From assembly GCA_944390505.1 (NCBI GenBank), contig CALXQF010000016.1:1-16481 (forward strand): a stretch of DNA of 16,481 bases, written 5' to 3'. This DNA is from an uncultured Clostridia bacterium. Its GTDB lineage: Bacteria > Bacillota > Clostridia > TANB77 > CAG-508. Of the stretch, positions 14,585 through 16,481 are shown piece by piece. The notes under the pieces were generated by a model, which was given only the letters and a program-made list of their open reading frames with translations, was not told where the DNA came from and did no database searches. Position numbers and translations under genes: made by a program. Position 1 is the stretch's first letter. Each line of letters opens with the position of its first letter.

Positions 14585-16267
14585 CTAAACTGATTTTCTT
14601 AAATCTTGCAAATTAATTTGTATTTGCTCATTTCCATTAAAGCTATTAATTTCTAAAGAACCAACCACATCTATTTTATCCCCAATTTGATATTGCGTAG
14701 CAAATTCCCCCATATTAAAACCAATACCATCCATTATATAATTATCTTGTGCAAGTTTTAATTTTAAATGTTTTCCTTCTGACAAAGAACGGATAGCTTG
14801 TATTTTTAAATTTTTTATTAAAAAAACTGGTATCTTGTTTGCCTCTCCATATGGCTCTAATAGTCTTAACTCTTTTACTGTTTTTATATCAATTTTTGAT
14901 AAACTTATTTCCTCATCAATCTGTATAACTGGTATTATATCATGAATATGACAATTTTGCGCATATTCTTCCAATTCTTTTTTAAATTTTTCAAAATTTT
15001 TCTTTTGAAGAGCAATGCCAATTGCCATACTATGTCCACCAAACTTGTCTATATAAGTGCTACATTTCATCAATGCCTCATGTAAATCAAATCCCGGAAT
15101 ACTTCTTCCAGAGCCTTTTCCCTCTTCTCCTTCAAAACAAATTAAGATACTTGGCTTAAAATACATATCTGTAATTTTAGAAGAAACAATTCCAATCACT
15201 CCGTGATGCCATCCTTCTTGTCCTAGTACAATACAAGGTTCTTCTTGATTTTCTTCAACTTGCTGTTTTGCTTGTTCAAAAATCTTTTTTTCTGTAGTTT
15301 GCCTTTCTACATTGTCTTCATTTAATCTTTTGGCAATTTCTTGTGCTTCTACTAAATTTTTTGTTAAAAATAGATTTAAGGCTTCTTGTGCTTTTCCCAG
15401 TCTTCCACAAGCATTAATTCTTGGTGCCACACCAAAAGAGATAGCTGTAGAGTCAATTGTTTTATATCCAATTGATTGCAATAATACTTTTAGCCCTATA
15501 TTTTTAGTCATTTGTACTAATTGTAACCCTAATTTTGCAATCACTCTGTTTTCATCAATAAGTGGTACAATATCAGAAATTGTTCCAATACATACAATAT
15601 CTAAATATTTCAAATATGTTTTTGCATCTAAATGAAGCTTCATAGAAATTGCTTGAATTAGTTTAAAAACAACACCTACTCCTGCTAATTGATTAAATGG
15701 ATATTCATTATCTTTTCTTTTGGCATCTACCACAGCTAAACATGTTGGGATTTGTTCTCCCGGTTCATGATGATCTGTAACAATCACTTCCATGCCAAGT
15801 TCCATAGCATAGGCGATTTCTTCTAGTCCAGAAATTCCACAATCCACTGTAATCATTAATCTATATTGTTCTTCATGAATTTGTTTTACTGCTGCCTTAT
15901 TCAAGCCATATCCTTCTTCTAATCTATTTGGAATATATTGTCCAACCTGCAATCCTCTTTCTTCTAAAAAGTTTTTTAATACTGTGATGCTTGTAATTCC
16001 ATCTGCATCATAGTCTCCATATATAATGACTTTTTCTTGCTTTTGGATTGCTTGCAAAATTCTGTCTACTGCTTTTCCCATATCCGGCATTAAAAAAGGA
16101 TTATGAAAATCATTTCTAGTTGGATTTAAAAATAAATCAATTTTTTCCTTGGTGTCAATTCCTCTGTTGACCAATATATTGGATAAAAGTTCTGACAAGT
16201 GGTTCTCTTTTGCTACTTGTTTGACTTTTTCTTCATCATATTGACATACTTCCCATTTTTTGTTCAT
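14585..16267 (-). CDS. recJ: Single-stranded-DNA-specific 5'-3' exonuclease RecJ
   Basis: 560 residues from my chosen start. RecJ degrades 5'-ended single strands in recombination and mismatch repair using two manganese ions. DHH-family motifs are intact: IIYGDYDADGITS (82-94), VDCGISG (141-147), VTDHHEPG (163-170) and the DIVCIGTISDIVP segment. The DHHA1 part has GSGRSIPGFDLHEAL and FGGHSMAIG. A C-terminal OB-like region (last about 100 residues) ends in QINLQDLRK. I start at ATG 16265-16267 because GAGAGGAA lies about 10 nt upstream. The longer ATG at 16292-16294 adds nine residues, has no SD and overlaps the likely -10 element. It is the first gene of the recJ-relA-MBL-hisS run. Confidence 0.95.
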   Translation of the reverse strand: MNKKWEVCQYDEEKVKQVAKENHLSELLSNILVNRGIDTKEKIDLFLNPTRNDFHNPFLMPDMGKAVDRILQAIQKQEKVIIYGDYDADGITSITVLKNFLEERGLQVGQYIPNRLEEGYGLNKAAVKQIHEEQYRLMITVDCGISGLEEIAYAMELGMEVIVTDHHEPGEQIPTCLAVVDAKRKDNEYPFNQLAGVGVVFKLIQAISMKLHLDAKTYLKYLDIVCIGTISDIVPLIDENRVIAKLGLQLVQMTKNIGLKVLLQSIGYKTIDSTAISFGVAPRINACGRLGKAQEALNLFLTKNLVEAQEIAKRLNEDNVERQTTEKKIFEQAKQQVEENQEEPCIVLGQEGWHHGVIGIVSSKITDMYFKPSILICFEGEEGKGSGRSIPGFDLHEALMKCSTYIDKFGGHSMAIGIALQKKNFEKFKKELEEYAQNCHIHDIIPVIQIDEEISLSKIDIKTVKELRLLEPYGEANKIPVFLIKNLKIQAIRSLSEGKHLKLKLAQDNYIMDGIGFNMGEFATQYQIGDKIDVVGSLEINSFNGNEQIQINLQDLRKSV

Positions 16268-16293
16268 TTCAATTTGTTCCTCTCTATTATTCA

Positions 16294-16322
16294 TTTGTAT
16301 TATTTTACATCATAATTGTCAA
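16294..16322 (-). promoter_or_regulatory. Candidate promoter of the recJ operon
   Basis: Minus strand: TTGACA (16317-16322), 17 nt, TACAAA (16294-16299). The -35 is perfect and the -10 matches four of six. Transcription would start near 16287, just ahead of the SD used for ATG 16267. An alternative pair, TTTTCA and TAAAAT with 17-nt spacing, overlaps it. Confidence 0.4.
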
Positions 16323-16337
16323 CTTGAAAAGGTTATG

Positions 16338-16350
16338 TGCTAAATTAGCA
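16338..16350. promoter_or_regulatory. Operator-like palindrome upstream of recJ
   Basis: TGCTAA-A-TTAGCA is a perfect 6+1+6 palindrome sitting about 15 bp upstream of the candidate -35. It is the kind of site a dimeric regulator would bind. Nothing else identifiable was found in 16351-16481: another TTGACA (16383-16388, minus) lacks a good -10, and no reading frame with an SD is visible on either strand. Confidence 0.35.
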
Positions 16351-16481
16351 TAAAAAATATACAGAAAACCAACATTTTTCTTTGTCAATTTTCTATATAT
16401 TATTTTGGCATTTTCACCTGCTATATGATATTAGCTTAAATAAGTTCCCTGTTTATTTATCTGGTTATGAAATTTGCTCGT

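Overview
The window comes from a low-GC, spore-forming member of the Bacillota, most likely class Clostridia. The evidence is strong A+T bias in codons and spacers, AGGAGG-type ribosome binding sites, a SpoIIP sporulation hydrolase, a small Cys/Gly-rich peptide of sporulation type, a dockerin-bearing cell-wall glucosaminidase, and the linked genes recJ, relA, a metallo-beta-lactamase-fold hydrolase and hisS. An uncultured gut lineage would fit, but the sequence alone does not fix the genus.

Layout. (1) Positions 1-2770, minus strand: the first codons of a secreted or membrane protein that leaves the window; a 741-residue secreted glucosaminidase with three SH3-like repeats and a C-terminal dockerin, under a near-consensus extended -10 promoter; and a 57-residue Cys/Gly-rich peptide with its own terminator. 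(2) Positions 2825-5500, plus strand: a promoter, a roughly 180-nt leader rich in inverted repeats, a long U32-family protein (RlhA-like, with two cysteine clusters) and a strong terminator. (3) Positions 5508-6646, minus strand: a decayed polymorphic-toxin-like island under a perfect TTGACA-17-TATAAT promoter. It holds an RHS/YD-repeat gene reduced to its signal peptide plus one C-terminal repeat block, an intact small one-TM protein, and a 21-codon stump with an MGTWG (DUF4259-like) start. (4) Positions 6662-16322, minus strand: housekeeping genes in the order recJ, relA/spoT, (REP-like hairpins), MBL hydrolase, hisS, (13-bp tandem repeats and a sigma-E-like promoter), spoIIP, TGS-uridine kinase fusion, RNHCP zinc protein, terminator.

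How the parts relate. recJ (DNA repair), relA (stringent response) and hisS (translation) form a housekeeping cluster. spoIIP, probably switched on in the mother cell, starts a second group with a nucleoside kinase and a small zinc protein. The glucosaminidase and SpoIIP both act on peptidoglycan. I found no complete new defence, CRISPR or mobile system.

The most unusual signals are two genes that lack a Shine-Dalgarno (SD) sequence near their start codon but have one upstream, separated from the start by a hairpin. Folding would reduce the SD-to-AUG distance from 44 to 9 nt at 6124 and from 82 to 14 nt at 3019. The collapsed RHS locus, the truncated MGTWG stump and the REP-like element before relA also deserve attention.
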